The notes under the pieces: model-generated
The model's database searches: none
What the model saw: only the letters and a program-made list of their open reading frames with translations
What the model was told of the DNA's origin: nothing
Assembly (NCBI RefSeq): GCF_009830285.1
Contig: NZ_WUQX01000001.1
Coordinates: forward strand, 620,501 to 684,500
Length of the DNA stretch: 64,000 nucleotides
DNA from: Sporofaciens musculi
GTDB taxonomy: Bacteria > Bacillota > Clostridia > Lachnospirales > Lachnospiraceae
Direction: 5' to 3'
Made by a program: the position numbers and the translations under genes
Shown: positions 56,101 to 64,000 of the stretch, piece after piece
How the letters are laid out: every line of letters starts with the position of its first letter
How positions within the stretch are numbered: the first letter of the stretch is position 1

Positions 56101-56250
56101 CGCAGATTACCTTTAGAGCCTGTTGCCGTAGATGGGATAGATGGAGCCGGAAGGACTGGAAACGGCACTACCCGGCAGGCTTCCGGGCAGGCCAGAAAGG
56201 ACGCCGGGACGGGAGAACCGTCACCGGGGCTGGAACGCAGGGAAAAATAA
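53182..56250 (+). CDS. Giant ICE protein piece 2: large-polyvalent-protein-type middle region
   Basis: 1022 residues in frame (true entry about 53134). Begins FPTVEQQKREIEGRMQALYAG, then GGNRNGSQLRIIYNFM and a repeated beta-rich unit (EYGKGGIGLIIDGKEYSVWYDELG; ESYGIGGRSHALSGADNSH). Further on: YAVGNFIYLDTDKLHRITE, DUF3848/3849-like DVIRSRDVDEDMAYDIVQEEL, GIFEYGGFHFEAVGKL and a C-terminal EFPPEQMQLIADVMERMAAN. Several parts resemble small LPD-type domains of phage and ICE polyproteins. The frame is lost at the A-run 56244-56248. Confidence 0.75.
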   Translation: MSEAEEKEASALSLPDFPTVEQQKREIEGRMQALYAGEVAISPEVIDEVLRSGGNRNGSQLRIIYNFMIDQMPEEYTEFVRREYGKGGIGLIIDGKEYSVWYDELGMQIAVGHTVTDRILDKVFLSWEDVCGRIHQLLKQGEYAPQVVLDAARDNALKEHANALAYMYQDMAEGVAELVFEDVEVFYGGFPDKVERLSELIAQPEYLSDLIERLEGLAEAYEENHGIMRFQLYNPTRILAQFQKFAKEAVPYQAREGFAWEEHPVFITEDEIDAFLQGGGAYSDGRLSTYAFFIQDKTDKEKTDFIMESYGIGGRSHALSGADNSHADYSGKGLKLARGSYSEPDVEILLKWPKVAKRVAALIENGNYLKPSDYSRMPVYERERMAGRVVNFYHHLPDHMIRPWAGNPDMFTHRDDVVSLLNNPEGQEGLLRHMDEAIAELPLDFEDYEKKVQILTDLHGYVEGTYTIFPERKREEVQIENGGQLSLFDFMAPEKTPGKQEETKEPQKNEESEIKSAEPIEDSSGSGETGKYTYAVGNFIYLDTDKLHRITEIKNQHISVKDMEHPDHQESIIFLDSYDGRLDVCPELNRHLLIGGNALGRDSRAIYKECLYTALAAIKSSAAYDVIRSRDVDEDMAYDIVQEELDNLMVRNRENAPVMAEAYGNWDNFRDWMAEDIFQRTYQDYLVDSRDAIALHENDPDAPEWAKGMAVDAELQEIAAFPEGAKENMREAETAAEAETADSAKSAEPDLMQREPGIFEYGGFHFEAVGKLQENFNAQDIILNTRSHNELGISDYEDGQHPYSHSSFYEASTDKTADVFRCVETGKNYLPGEHELFEYVGEFIPFIQQETQEEEAELPQTGAAAPNLEELQEEPDVEEYDLIENRLFLAMEEADVYLDDFSPEQVDVIYEAAEKGLNLVPMLNPEFPPEQMQLIADVMERMAANEQAAFGNEINPLTNHVMNPEEINHIRKDRRLPLEPVAVDGIDGAGRTGNGTTRQASGQARKDAGTGEPSPGLERREK

Positions 56251-56312
56251 ATTTCCATATCACCGATGATGATTTAGGCGCAGGCGGCCCGAAGCAGAAG
56301 TTCCGTGCCAAC

Positions 56313-57266
56313 ATGGACGCAATCCTCCTACTGAAAACGCTGGAACAGGAAAACCGCCTTGCCACGACGGAAGAACAGGAAACCTTATCACGGTTTGCCG
56401 GATGGGGCGGCATCCCGGCAGCGTTTGACGATAAGAATGAAGCGTGGGCGGCGGAGTATGCGGAGCTGAAAGCGGCGCTGACGCCGGAGGAATACCGGGA
56501 GGCAAGGGCGTCCACATTAAATGCGTTCTACACTTCCCCTACGGTAATTAAAGCAATGTATGAGGCATTGGGGAACATGGGATTACAGAGGGGCAACGTA
56601 TTGGAGCCGTCCTGCGGGATTGGGAATTTCATGGGATTAGTGCCGGAAACTATGGACGGGCTGAATATGTACGGCGTGGAGATTGACAGCATTTCCGGGA
56701 AGATAGCAAAACAGCTTTACCAGAAGAATAATATCTCCGTGCAGGGCTTTGAAACCGCCGCATACCCGGACAGCTTCTTTGACTGTGTGGTCGGCAATGT
56801 GCCGTTCGGTGCTTATAAGGTGGCAGACCGCAGGTATGACCGCCACAACTTTATGATACATGATTATTTTATCGCAAAGTCGCTGGATTTGGTGCGACCA
56901 GGCGGCGTGGTGGCGGTGGTGACGTCAAGCGGCACGATGGATAAGCAAAGTGCATCCGTTCGCCAGTATATAGCCAACCGTGCAGACCTGCTTGGGGCAG
57001 TCCGCCTTCCCAACAATGCGTTCCAGAGGAATGCCGGGACGGGCGTTGTTGCGGATATTTTATTCTTCCAGAAACGTGACCGGGCATCCCTGGAGCAGCC
57101 GGGCTGGGTGGAGCTTGGCACGACACCGGAGGGGCATACGGTCAATTCCTATTTCGTAGAACACCCGGAAATGGTGCTTGGGGAATTTACTATGGAAAGC
57201 ACACAGTACGGCAAGCAGGAAACCACGGTAAAACCGATAGGGGCGCTGTCCTTGCGGAGCAGTTGA
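56313..57266 (+). CDS. Giant ICE protein piece 3: N6-adenine DNA methylase domain
   Basis: In frame from about 56249 (NFHITDDDLGAGGPKQKF). It shows TLSRFAGWGGIPAAFDD, the SAM-binding motif I VLEPSCGIGNFMG near residue 95, and motif IV GNVPFGAYKV in place of the usual NPPY. VTSSGTMDKQSASVRQYIA and GAVRLPNNAFQRNAGTGVVAD follow. These make a complete class I methylase fold, but the NVPFG form may be weakly active or target-specific. Such domains may protect transferred DNA from restriction. The frame is lost at about 57253 (one G). Confidence 0.82.
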   Translation: MDAILLLKTLEQENRLATTEEQETLSRFAGWGGIPAAFDDKNEAWAAEYAELKAALTPEEYREARASTLNAFYTSPTVIKAMYEALGNMGLQRGNVLEPSCGIGNFMGLVPETMDGLNMYGVEIDSISGKIAKQLYQKNNISVQGFETAAYPDSFFDCVVGNVPFGAYKVADRRYDRHNFMIHDYFIAKSLDLVRPGGVVAVVTSSGTMDKQSASVRQYIANRADLLGAVRLPNNAFQRNAGTGVVADILFFQKRDRASLEQPGWVELGTTPEGHTVNSYFVEHPEMVLGEFTMESTQYGKQETTVKPIGALSLRSS

Positions 57267-57697
57267 GGGAAGCGGTGAAACATATCCAGGGGACGATTAC
57301 GGAGTTGGATCTGGAAGATTCCGAGTTAGAGGAAACCGTACCATCCATCCCGGCAGACCCATCCATCAAGAATTTCAGCTTTGCAAACGTGGACGGGAAA
57401 GTGTATTACCGGGAAAATTCCGTTATGAATTTAATGGAACTGCCCGCTTTAACAACAGAGCGTGTGCTGGGGATGATTGAACTGCGGAATTTGACACAGC
57501 TGCTTTTGCAGTGCCAGATGGAGGACGGTAGTGATGCGGAAGTTGCCATGCTGCAGAAAGAATTGAACACGCAGTATGACCGCTTTACGGCACAATACGG
57601 CCTAATCAGCAGCAATGCTAACCGGAGGGCGTTCTCCCAGGACAGCAGCTATTGTCTGTTAGCGTCTTTGGAACTGGTGGACGAGGAAGGAAGCTAA
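57263..57697 (+). CDS. Giant ICE protein piece 4: linker between methylase and helicase
   Basis: 144 residues joining methylase to helicase: [55 protein letters not shown] and [22 protein letters not shown]. The last is a conserved segment before the SNF2 part in these ICE helicases. The frame ends EEGS at 57697; adding one A near 57690 gives [17 protein letters not shown] and continues in piece 5. Confidence 0.75.
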   Translation: MREAVKHIQGTITELDLEDSELEETVPSIPADPSIKNFSFANVDGKVYYRENSVMNLMELPALTTERVLGMIELRNLTQLLLQCQMEDGSDAEVAMLQKELNTQYDRFTAQYGLISSNANRRAFSQDSSYCLLASLELVDEEGS

Positions 57698-60003
57698 AGC
57701 GGAAGGCAGATATTTTTACCAAAAGGACAATCCGTAAGGCGGTGCCGGTGACAAGCGTGGATACTGCCAGTGAAGCCCTGGCTGTTTCCATTGGGGAGCG
57801 GGCAAAGGTGGACGTACCGTTTATGGCGGAACTGTCTGGCAAGACAGAATCCGAAGTCACAGAGGAACTGGCGGGGGTAATCTTTAAAAATCCGCTGACA
57901 GACCAGTGGGAAGCGTCGGATGAATATTTATCCGGCAATGTCCGGGAGAAACTTACGGTCGCAAAACAGTTTGCAGAAAATCATCCGGAATACAGGATTA
58001 ATGTGCAGGCATTGGAGCGTGTGCAGCCGAAAGACCTGGAAGCATCGGAGATTGAGGTGCGGCTTGGGGCAACCTGGGTAGACCCGGCTTATATCACAGA
58101 GTTCATGGGGGAGCTGTTCCATACGCCGGGCCATTTATTGGGGAACCAGATTGACGTGAAGTATGCGAAAGTCAACGGCCAGTGGAATATATCCGGAAAA
58201 AGTGCGGATTCCCGTGGCAATTCCCTTGTCACAGCCACTTACGGGACACAGCGGGCAAGCGGCTACCGTCTGCTGGAAGATGCCTTGAATCTCAAGGACA
58301 CAAAAATCTTTGATACAATCGTGGAGGACGGCAAGGAAAAGCGTGTCCTGAACAAAAAAGAAACCATGATCGCACAGCAGAAGCAGGAGATGATAAAGGA
58401 AGCCTTCAAAGAGTGGATTTTCCGGGACATTGACCGGAGGGAGGACTTGTGCAGGAAATACAACGACCTGTTCAACAGCGTCCGTCCCCGTGAGTACGAT
58501 GGGAGCCATATCCAGTTTGCAGGCATGACGCCGGAGATTACCCTGATGCCCCACCAGAAAAATGCGGTGGCGCATATATTATATGGAAATAACACGCTGC
58601 TTGCGCATTGCGTGGGGGCCGGCAAGACCTTCCAGATGATTGCCGCTGGAATGGAAAGCCGGAGGCTTGGGCTGGCGCAGAAAAACCTCTATGTCGTGCC
58701 GAACCATCTGACCGAACAGTGGGGCAGCGATTTTTTACGCCTGTATCCGGGGGCAAATGTCTTAGTCGCAACGAAAAAGGATTTTGAGCCTGCCAACCGC
58801 AAGAAGTTCTGTTCCCGCATTTCGACAGGCGATTATGATGCCGTCATCATCGGGCACAGCCAGTTTGAGCGCATCCCCCTTTCTAGGGAACGGCAGATTG
58901 CAGCCATCGAGCGGCAGATGAACGACATCACTACAGCAATTGCAGAGCTGGCGGAGGAAGAAGGCACACGCTACACCATCAAGCAGATGGAAAAGACGAA
59001 GAAAACGCTGGAAACAAGGCTTGCGAAGCTGAATGACCAGAGCCGGAAGGACGACGTGGTGACGTTCGAGCAGCTAGGCGTGGATCGGCTGTTTGTAGAC
59101 GAGAGCCACAACTATAAAAATATGTTTTTATACACAAAGATGCGGAATGTTGCCGGGATTTCACAGACGGACGCACAGAAAAGCTCCGATATGTTCATGA
59201 AGTGCCAGTACCTGGATGAGATTACCGGCGGGAAGGGCGTCACTTTTGCAACCGGGACCCCCGTATCGAATAGTATGGTCGAGTTATATACCATTATGCG
59301 CTACCTTCAGTATGACACCATACAGAGGATGGGCCTGGGGCATTTCGATTCCTGGGCGGCGGCTTTTGGCGAGACGGTAACAAGCATAGAATTAAGTCCT
59401 GAAGGCACAGGATACCGGGCAAAGACAAGGTTTGCCCGGTTTTTCAATCTCCCGGAGCTGATTGCATTATTTAAGGAGAGCGCCGACATCCAGACTGCAG
59501 ATATGCTTGACCTCCCGGTTCCCGAAGCGGAATATATCAATGAAGTGCTGAAACCAAGCGGGGAACAGCAGGATTTAGTCAGCTCCTTTGCGGAACGGGC
59601 AGAAATTGTCCGAGCCGGGAATGTAGACCCGTCACGAGATAATATGTTGAAGATTACCAACGACGGGAGGAAATGCGCCCTGGATCAGCGGCTTATCAAC
59701 GACATGCTGCCGGATGCGGAGGAAAGCAAGGTCAACCGCTGTGTGAATAATGCTTTTGACATTTGGGACAAGACTTCTGCAGATAAAGGCACACAATTAA
59801 TTTTTGCGACCTGTCTACGCCGAAAAACGACGGCACGTTCAACGTCTATGACGACGTGCGGGAGAAGCTGGTGGCGAAGGGAATCCCCAGGGAGGAAGTG
59901 GCGTTTATCCATGAAGCCGGGACGGAAACGAAGAAAGCGGAATTATTTTCAAAGGTGCGCTCCGGGCAGGTGCGTATTCTGCTCGGTTCTACACCGAAGT
60001 TAG
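57652..60003 (+). CDS. Giant ICE protein piece 5: SNF2/DEAD helicase domain
   Basis: True frame from about 57692. Region up to residue 290 ([31 protein letters not shown]) precedes the helicase: [26 protein letters not shown] (Walker A, in part), [19 protein letters not shown], Walker B-like VDESHNYKN and [20 protein letters not shown]. It is an SNF2-type motor attached to the methylase, a layout peculiar to these ICEs and some phages. The frame is lost at the T-run near 59806; one added T gives [19 protein letters not shown] into piece 6. Confidence 0.82.
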   Translation: MSVSVFGTGGRGRKLKRKADIFTKRTIRKAVPVTSVDTASEALAVSIGERAKVDVPFMAELSGKTESEVTEELAGVIFKNPLTDQWEASDEYLSGNVREKLTVAKQFAENHPEYRINVQALERVQPKDLEASEIEVRLGATWVDPAYITEFMGELFHTPGHLLGNQIDVKYAKVNGQWNISGKSADSRGNSLVTATYGTQRASGYRLLEDALNLKDTKIFDTIVEDGKEKRVLNKKETMIAQQKQEMIKEAFKEWIFRDIDRREDLCRKYNDLFNSVRPREYDGSHIQFAGMTPEITLMPHQKNAVAHILYGNNTLLAHCVGAGKTFQMIAAGMESRRLGLAQKNLYVVPNHLTEQWGSDFLRLYPGANVLVATKKDFEPANRKKFCSRISTGDYDAVIIGHSQFERIPLSRERQIAAIERQMNDITTAIAELAEEEGTRYTIKQMEKTKKTLETRLAKLNDQSRKDDVVTFEQLGVDRLFVDESHNYKNMFLYTKMRNVAGISQTDAQKSSDMFMKCQYLDEITGGKGVTFATGTPVSNSMVELYTIMRYLQYDTIQRMGLGHFDSWAAAFGETVTSIELSPEGTGYRAKTRFARFFNLPELIALFKESADIQTADMLDLPVPEAEYINEVLKPSGEQQDLVSSFAERAEIVRAGNVDPSRDNMLKITNDGRKCALDQRLINDMLPDAEESKVNRCVNNAFDIWDKTSADKGTQLIFATCLRRKTTARSTSMTTCGRSWWRRESPGRKWRLSMKPGRKRRKRNYFQRCAPGRCVFCSVLHRS

Positions 60004-60176
60004 GCGCAGGGACAAATATCCAAGACAGGCTGGTTGCCCTACACCACCTGGATGCGCCTTGGAAACCGGCCGATTTAGAGCAGCAGGAGGGCCGTATTCT
60101 TAGGCAGGGGAACCAGAACGACAAGGTTCAGATCTACCGATATGTTACCGAAAATACGTTCGACGCATACATGTGG
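59856..60176 (+). CDS. Giant ICE protein piece 6: helicase C-terminal domain (exon 1 end)
   Basis: In frame from about 59807. Carries the second RecA-like lobe: [41 protein letters not shown] (arginine-finger motif VI) and VYRYVTE-like NTFDAYMW. The exon ends at TGG (Trp) 60174-60176, where group II intron 2 begins. Reading past the boundary would give a stop after VRHEVA, so without splicing the protein loses its C-terminal coiled region. Confidence 0.82.
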
Positions 60177-62529
60177 GTGCGACACGAAGTCGCTTAATTT
60201 AACTGTTTGGCGGCAATGCCGACCAAACCATCCATTCCGTTGGATGAAGCCGTTATCCCCGGCTCTGCCAGTAATGGCACTGTTCGGAAGCGGATATAAA
60301 CGTAACCCTGCTTGGAATCCAAACCGTGAGGGGCGGATGAAACTGCTAGCTACAAGGCGGTTAGGGTGCAGGCTTTTATTGATAGCATGGTTAATTAACT
60401 GAATCACCGCAAGCTTCGTTAAGGCTGAACAAGCCAAAGTAGCTGATAGGCTTGAACCAAAAGGTGTGCAGTCGGTTACTCCTCTCCACGCTTGGGAGTA
60501 CACGGACATTATGACTGCCGGAGTAGAGGTGGAACCTAAACTATCAAAATAATTGTTGGTTAAGTGGAACGTGTCAAGCCCGTATTCCTGCCCATATGGG
60601 CAAGCTGACCGTAAGGGAAGCCGTTGGGAATGCGGGTATGGGATTGCGGAAGAAGCGAATGCCGACCTTGTAATGAGGACGGATAGGGGTTCAAGATTTG
60701 CCCCACCCGAAAGGGGGCAGAATTCCGCAGGGTGCTTGATTACGAGAGAGTTTATAGAATTTTTGAAAGGAGTAAAGCAAATGAACGGTAAAACGTGTGC
60801 GACTTCTGACGTTGCAAAGGCATGGGATTCCATTGACTGGAACAAAGCCGAGGCATATGTTAAAAAACTGCAAATGCGTATCGTAAAGGCTCATCAGCAG
60901 GGCAGGACAGGTAAGGTGAAATCCTTGCAGTGGCTGCTCACACACTCTTTTTATGGACGTGCTTTAGCCGTAAGGAGAGTAACGAGTAATAAAGGTGAAA
61001 AGACAGCAGGCGTAGACAAAGTTTTATGGTCTACCCCAAAACTGAAATACGAAGCAATTCTCGGCTTGAAACGCAGGGGTTACAAGCCACTGCCGCTAAA
61101 AAGGGTGTATATACCGAAGAAAAACGGGAAAATGCGCCCGCTAAGCATTCCATGCATGAAGGACAGGGCAATGCAGACACTGTATAAATTTGCATTAGAG
61201 CCGATTGCAGAAACCACAGCAGACCCGAATTCCTATGGATTCCGGGCAAAAAGATGTGTGCAGGACGCTATCGAGCAGTGCTTTACCTGTCTGAATAAAG
61301 GGAAATCACCAAAATGGGTGCTGGAAGGCGACATTAAAGGCTGTTTTGACAATATCAGCCATGAGTGGATTTTAAGCCACATCCCAATGGATAAGGACAT
61401 TCTGCGGAAATGGTTAAAAAGCGGGTATATCGAAACAGGGAAGCTGTTCCCGACTGATTTGGGTAGCCCACAGGGTTCATCTATCTCGCCAACTATCTGC
61501 AACATGGTCTTGGACGGTCTGGAAGCCCAGATTAAGAAGAAATACCACAAAACGAAAGTAAATGGGAAAGCATATTTTCCAAAAGTGAACTTTGTGCGTT
61601 ATGCTGATGATTTTATTGTCACTGGCGAAAGCAAGGAAATTCTGGAAAACGGTGTGCTTCCCATTATCCGGGAATTCCTGTCGGAGAGAGGGTTGGAACT
61701 GTCAGAAGAAAAGACAGTCATTACCCATATCGAAGATGGGTTTGATTTTCTCGGAAGCAATATAAGGTGGTACAAAGATAAACTTCTGACAAAACCGTCC
61801 AAAAAGAATTATAAAGCCATAGTGAGCAAGATAAGGGAGATAATAAAGAAGAACCCGTCCATGAAGCAGGAAGATTTGATACGGAAGCTGAATCCGGTCA
61901 TCCGTGGGTGGGTGAATTTCCAAAAGTATAATGTTTCGTCACAGGCATTTGAAAGGTTTGATTTTGATGTGTGGAGATGCCTATGGCAGTGGTGCAAACG
62001 CAGACACCCTAAAAGAGCCACAAATGGATAGCAAAGAAATATTTCAGACGGGTTGGCACAAGAAGCTGGACGTTCAGTGTTAAAATGCCTGATTCGTTTG
62101 AACTCAACCTGATATATGCCACGGATACCAATATCGTAAGGTGGCTGAAAACAAAATCAGAAGCGACGCCATTTGACAACAGGTTTACAGGATATTTTGA
62201 AGAGAGATACGGAGAGAATGTTTCGTGAAATCAAAGGCAGAAAGAAGCTGAACGCCCTCTACAAAGCACAAAAAGGAATATGCCCTATATGCGGCGGTGC
62301 TATCACTGTAGAGGAAGGGTACAGAATCCATGAAGCCACGGGGAATGATTATAAGATAACAAGAATTTTAGTAGACGCAGGCTGTCACAGAAAACTGCAT
62401 TACTCGAAAAACGATGATGAACCGGCTCTGGTGACACAGGGCTTATAAGTGCTTGAGCCGTGTGAGGGGAAACTCTCATGCACGGTTCTTAGAGGGGAAG
62501 GCGGTAGTAATACCGCTGACCTACTCGAC
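60177..62529 (+). mobile_element. Group II intron in the helicase gene (different lineage)
   Basis: 2353 bp beginning GTGCGACACGAAGTCGC, a 5' end unlike that of the virD4 intron. It ends in AC before CAGATCCTG. Domain V is 34 nt at 62455-62488 (GAGCCGTGTGA ... TGCACGGTTC), then a domain VI helix. Sense orientation. Excision joins MW to QILEN, matching the helicase frame apart from one missing A at about 62543. It encodes a maturase at 60781-62448. Its insertion follows the conserved helicase motif VI block. Confidence 0.9.
60781..62448 (+). CDS. ltrA: Group II intron reverse transcriptase/maturase, CL-like (two frameshifts)
   Basis: ATG 60781 behind GAAAGGAGTAAAG. N-terminal WDSIDWNKAEAYVKKLQMRIVKA and LQWLLTHSFYGRALAVRRV mark the chloroplast-like class. 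RT motifs: PLSIPCMKDRAMQTL, YGFRAKRCVQDA, EGDIKGCFDNISHEW, GSPQGSSISPTICN and RYADDFIVTG. Maturase: LIRKLNPVIRGWVNFQKY. An HNH domain follows in other frames (CPICGGAITV ... HRKLHYSK). Frame breaks: one A missing at 62011-62014 and probably one extra A near 62216. Corrected about 556 residues. It splices and mobilises the intron. Confidence 0.88.
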
Positions 62530-63515
62530 CAGATCCTGGAGAACAGCAGAAGTTCATCAGCCAGATCATGACCAGTAAATCCCCGGTACGGGCCTGCGAG
62601 GACGTGGACGATACGGCGTTAAGCTATGCGGAGATCAAAGCCCTGGCTACGGGCAATCCCTACATAAAAGAGAAGATGGATCTCGACATCCAGGTAAGCA
62701 AGCTGAAACTTTTGAAGGCAAACCATACCAGCCAGAAGTACCGGCTGGAAACGGAGATCGCAAGGAATTACCCGGTGAAGATTACCGCATTAAAAGAGCG
62801 GATTGCAGGCTTGCGGGCGGATGCGGAGGCAGTGAAGCCAATCCTTGAAAAAGAAAAGGAAAAAGACAATTTCTCCATGCTGATCGGTGGAAAAACCTAC
62901 ACAGACCGGAAAGAGGCAGGGACGGCGCTGATTGCAGCCTGCGCAGGAATGAAAGCGGTGGATGCGGCCGGGCAGGTCGGGGAATTCTGCGGGTTCCGGC
63001 TGTATTCTGATTTTGACAGCTTCAACCAGGTATATAAGCTGACTATCAAGCGGCAGTGCAGCTACCAGGTTGAAGTGGGGAAAGACCCGTTAGGGAACTT
63101 GCAGCGTATCAGCAACGTATTCTCCGGGATTGGGAAGAAACTGACGGAATCGGAACTGAATTTAGAAACCGTTCAGCAGCAGCTTGCCACGGCAAAGGAG
63201 GAAGTGGAGAAGCCTTTTGCAAAAGAAGAAGAATTGGCGGAGAAGATGGAACGCCTGTCGGAATTAAACGCCTTGCTGAACATGGACGATAAAGGGCCGT
63301 CGGAAGCGCTGGGCATGGACGATGATGTGCAGGAAGTGGCAGACTGTCCGAGGAAAGCGGTTAATTATGCAGGCCGGGTGTCGGATGCTTCACGGATTGC
63401 AGATGAAGTAAGGAAACCTTCTGTGCTTGGGAAGCTGAAAGAAGCAAAAGAGCGTCTTATGGGGAATCATGGGAACACCCAGAAACCGGTAAAGAAAAAG
63501 GAGCAGGAATTATAA
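62530..63515 (+). CDS. Giant ICE protein exon 2: C-terminal coiled-coil region
   Basis: After the splice point the frame reads QILEN, loses one A near 62543, then continues from ATG 62568 (MTSKSPVRACEDVDDTALSY) to TAA 63513. Content: AEIKALATGNPYIKEKMDLD, a long coiled coil (VSKLKLLKANHTSQKYRLE), MLIGGKTYTDRKEAG, a beta-rich FCGFRLYSDFDSFN and a final helical, basic tail. This matches the end of ICE helicase/methylase polyproteins. The 231 bp after it hold only a weak hairpin (about 63564-63602) and no gene. Confidence 0.82.
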
Positions 63516-63746
63516 GCAGGAGGCCATACCGTCAATAGATGATGGGGGTGGCATTATTTTTGCATAGACAGATGGGAAAGCTGCGATAAGTTTTTCCGTC
63601 TGTTTATCTGCAAGGTATTTTGCAGGGCAGGCGGAGCCTGCCAGTGAGAGCATGGAATTAGCCGGGTCTGCCAGAAACCTATTTCAATATTTATAAGGAT
63701 AGTTCTATGGCATATGCCGGGAAAGAATGGAGGGAATTTATCATTT

Positions 63747-64000
63747 ATGGCCGGAAAACGGGAAGAACAGTTGAAGGAGATTACGGAACGGCTGGAACAG
63801 GGCGTCAAGGATTTATTTACATCGGAAAAATATACAGAATATTTGAAAACTATGTCGCAGTTCCATAATTATAGTTTTAACAACACGCTTTTAATCGCGA
63901 TGCAGAAGCCGGAGTCAACCTTGGTTGCAGGGCTGGCTACCTGGAACAAGAAATTTAACCGTCGGGTAAAACGTGGGGAGAAGGGGATCAAGATCATCGC
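63747..64000 (+). CDS. ArdC/LtrC-like ssDNA-binding protein, N-terminal part
   Basis: Runs off the window end. From ATG 63747: MAGKREEQLKEITERLEQGV, FHNYSFNNTLLIAMQ, TWNKKFNRRVKRGEKGIKII. The pattern of an aromatic NTLLI helix followed by WNKKFNRxVKRGEKGI is the ArdC N-terminal domain (DUF1738/ArcN-like), which binds ssDNA and in ArdC proteins protects incoming DNA from restriction. It resembles residues 1-85 of the giant protein, so the element has at least two copies of this fold. Its spacing to the GGAGGG RBS is rather long. Confidence 0.78.
   Translation, partial: MAGKREEQLKEITERLEQGVKDLFTSEKYTEYLKTMSQFHNYSFNNTLLIAMQKPESTLVAGLATWNKKFNRRVKRGEKGIKII

Larger units (their letters stand above)
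19100..64000 (+). mobile_element. Integrative conjugative element of Tn1549 type, left 45 kb
   Basis: From just after lysS to the window end the gene content changes completely: ParA/ParB, RepA_N, sigma-like and XRE regulators, a sortase-anchored adhesin, PcfB, VirD4, Maff2, VirB6-like, PrgI, VirB4, a 3D + NlpC/P60 hydrolase, DUF4315, DUF4366, TopB and a giant N6-methylase/SNF2-helicase. This is the order I know from Tn1549-like Clostridia elements. Integrase, excisionase and relaxase are not visible and presumably lie beyond the right edge. The left boundary is inferred from the phased repeats at 19140-19197; the exact att core is not determined. Confidence 0.85.

Noticed and set aside
60075..60845. 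256-residue open frame on the minus strand
   Set aside because: Spans the helicase exon end, the intron boundary and the intron 5' RNA domains; it has no protein features.

Overview
The window comes from a Firmicute of the gut Lachnospiraceae type, probably near Clostridium scindens and its relatives. The evidence is Clostridia-like housekeeping proteins, strong Shine-Dalgarno sites, a bile-acid-dehydratase-like gene and a large Tn1549-type integrative conjugative element (ICE). This is inference from protein resemblance; no rRNA or tRNA gene is visible.

Region 1 (1-1412) holds the end of a two-domain flavoenzyme of the BaiCD/BaiH type and a BaiE-like dehydratase that keeps the known active-site residues. 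Region 2 (1453-10392) is a tight nine-gene cluster on one strand: four ATP-grasp enzymes of the sugar-transfer type, one TupA-type ATP-grasp, a polysaccharide pyruvyl transferase, two GT2 glycosyltransferases and an opine dehydrogenase. It probably makes a surface glycan decorated with amino acids or opines and ends at a strong terminator. Region 3 (10462-16716) is a housekeeping operon: SpoU methyltransferase, patatin, argF, birA, a small conserved protein, coaX and dusB. The patatin and argF frames are joined in one open frame. Region 4 (16717-19098) has a clear promoter followed by greA and lysS.

Region 5 (about 19100 to the window end) is the ICE, entering directly downstream of lysS; its integrase and relaxase are not in the window. 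In order it carries two small proteins, parA-parB, a RepA_N replication gene with nine 23-bp iterons inside its coding sequence, regulators (XRE, two sigma-like genes, a duplicated XRE pair), a lipoprotein and a RES-domain toxin on the minus strand, and a ~1970-residue thioester/CnaB adhesin with a TPKTG anchor. The type IV secretion genes follow: pcfB, virD4, Maff2, virB6-like, prgI and virB4, with a radical SAM gene among them. Then come a class B sortase, a 3D + NlpC/P60 wall hydrolase, DUF4315 and DUF4366 proteins, topoisomerase III, a giant ArdC-like / N6-methylase / SNF2-helicase gene and the start of another ArdC-type gene. Group II introns of two different lineages interrupt virD4 and the helicase gene, both in the sense direction and both restoring frame when removed.

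Two patterns run across the ICE. A 25-bp palindrome (ACTTTGCGACA-N3-TGTCGCAAAGT) recurs eight times between genes. About thirty single-base, mostly homopolymer, frameshifts break ICE genes, while the first 19 kb shows no clear one. Many ICE genes are therefore described as pieces of one reconstructed gene.
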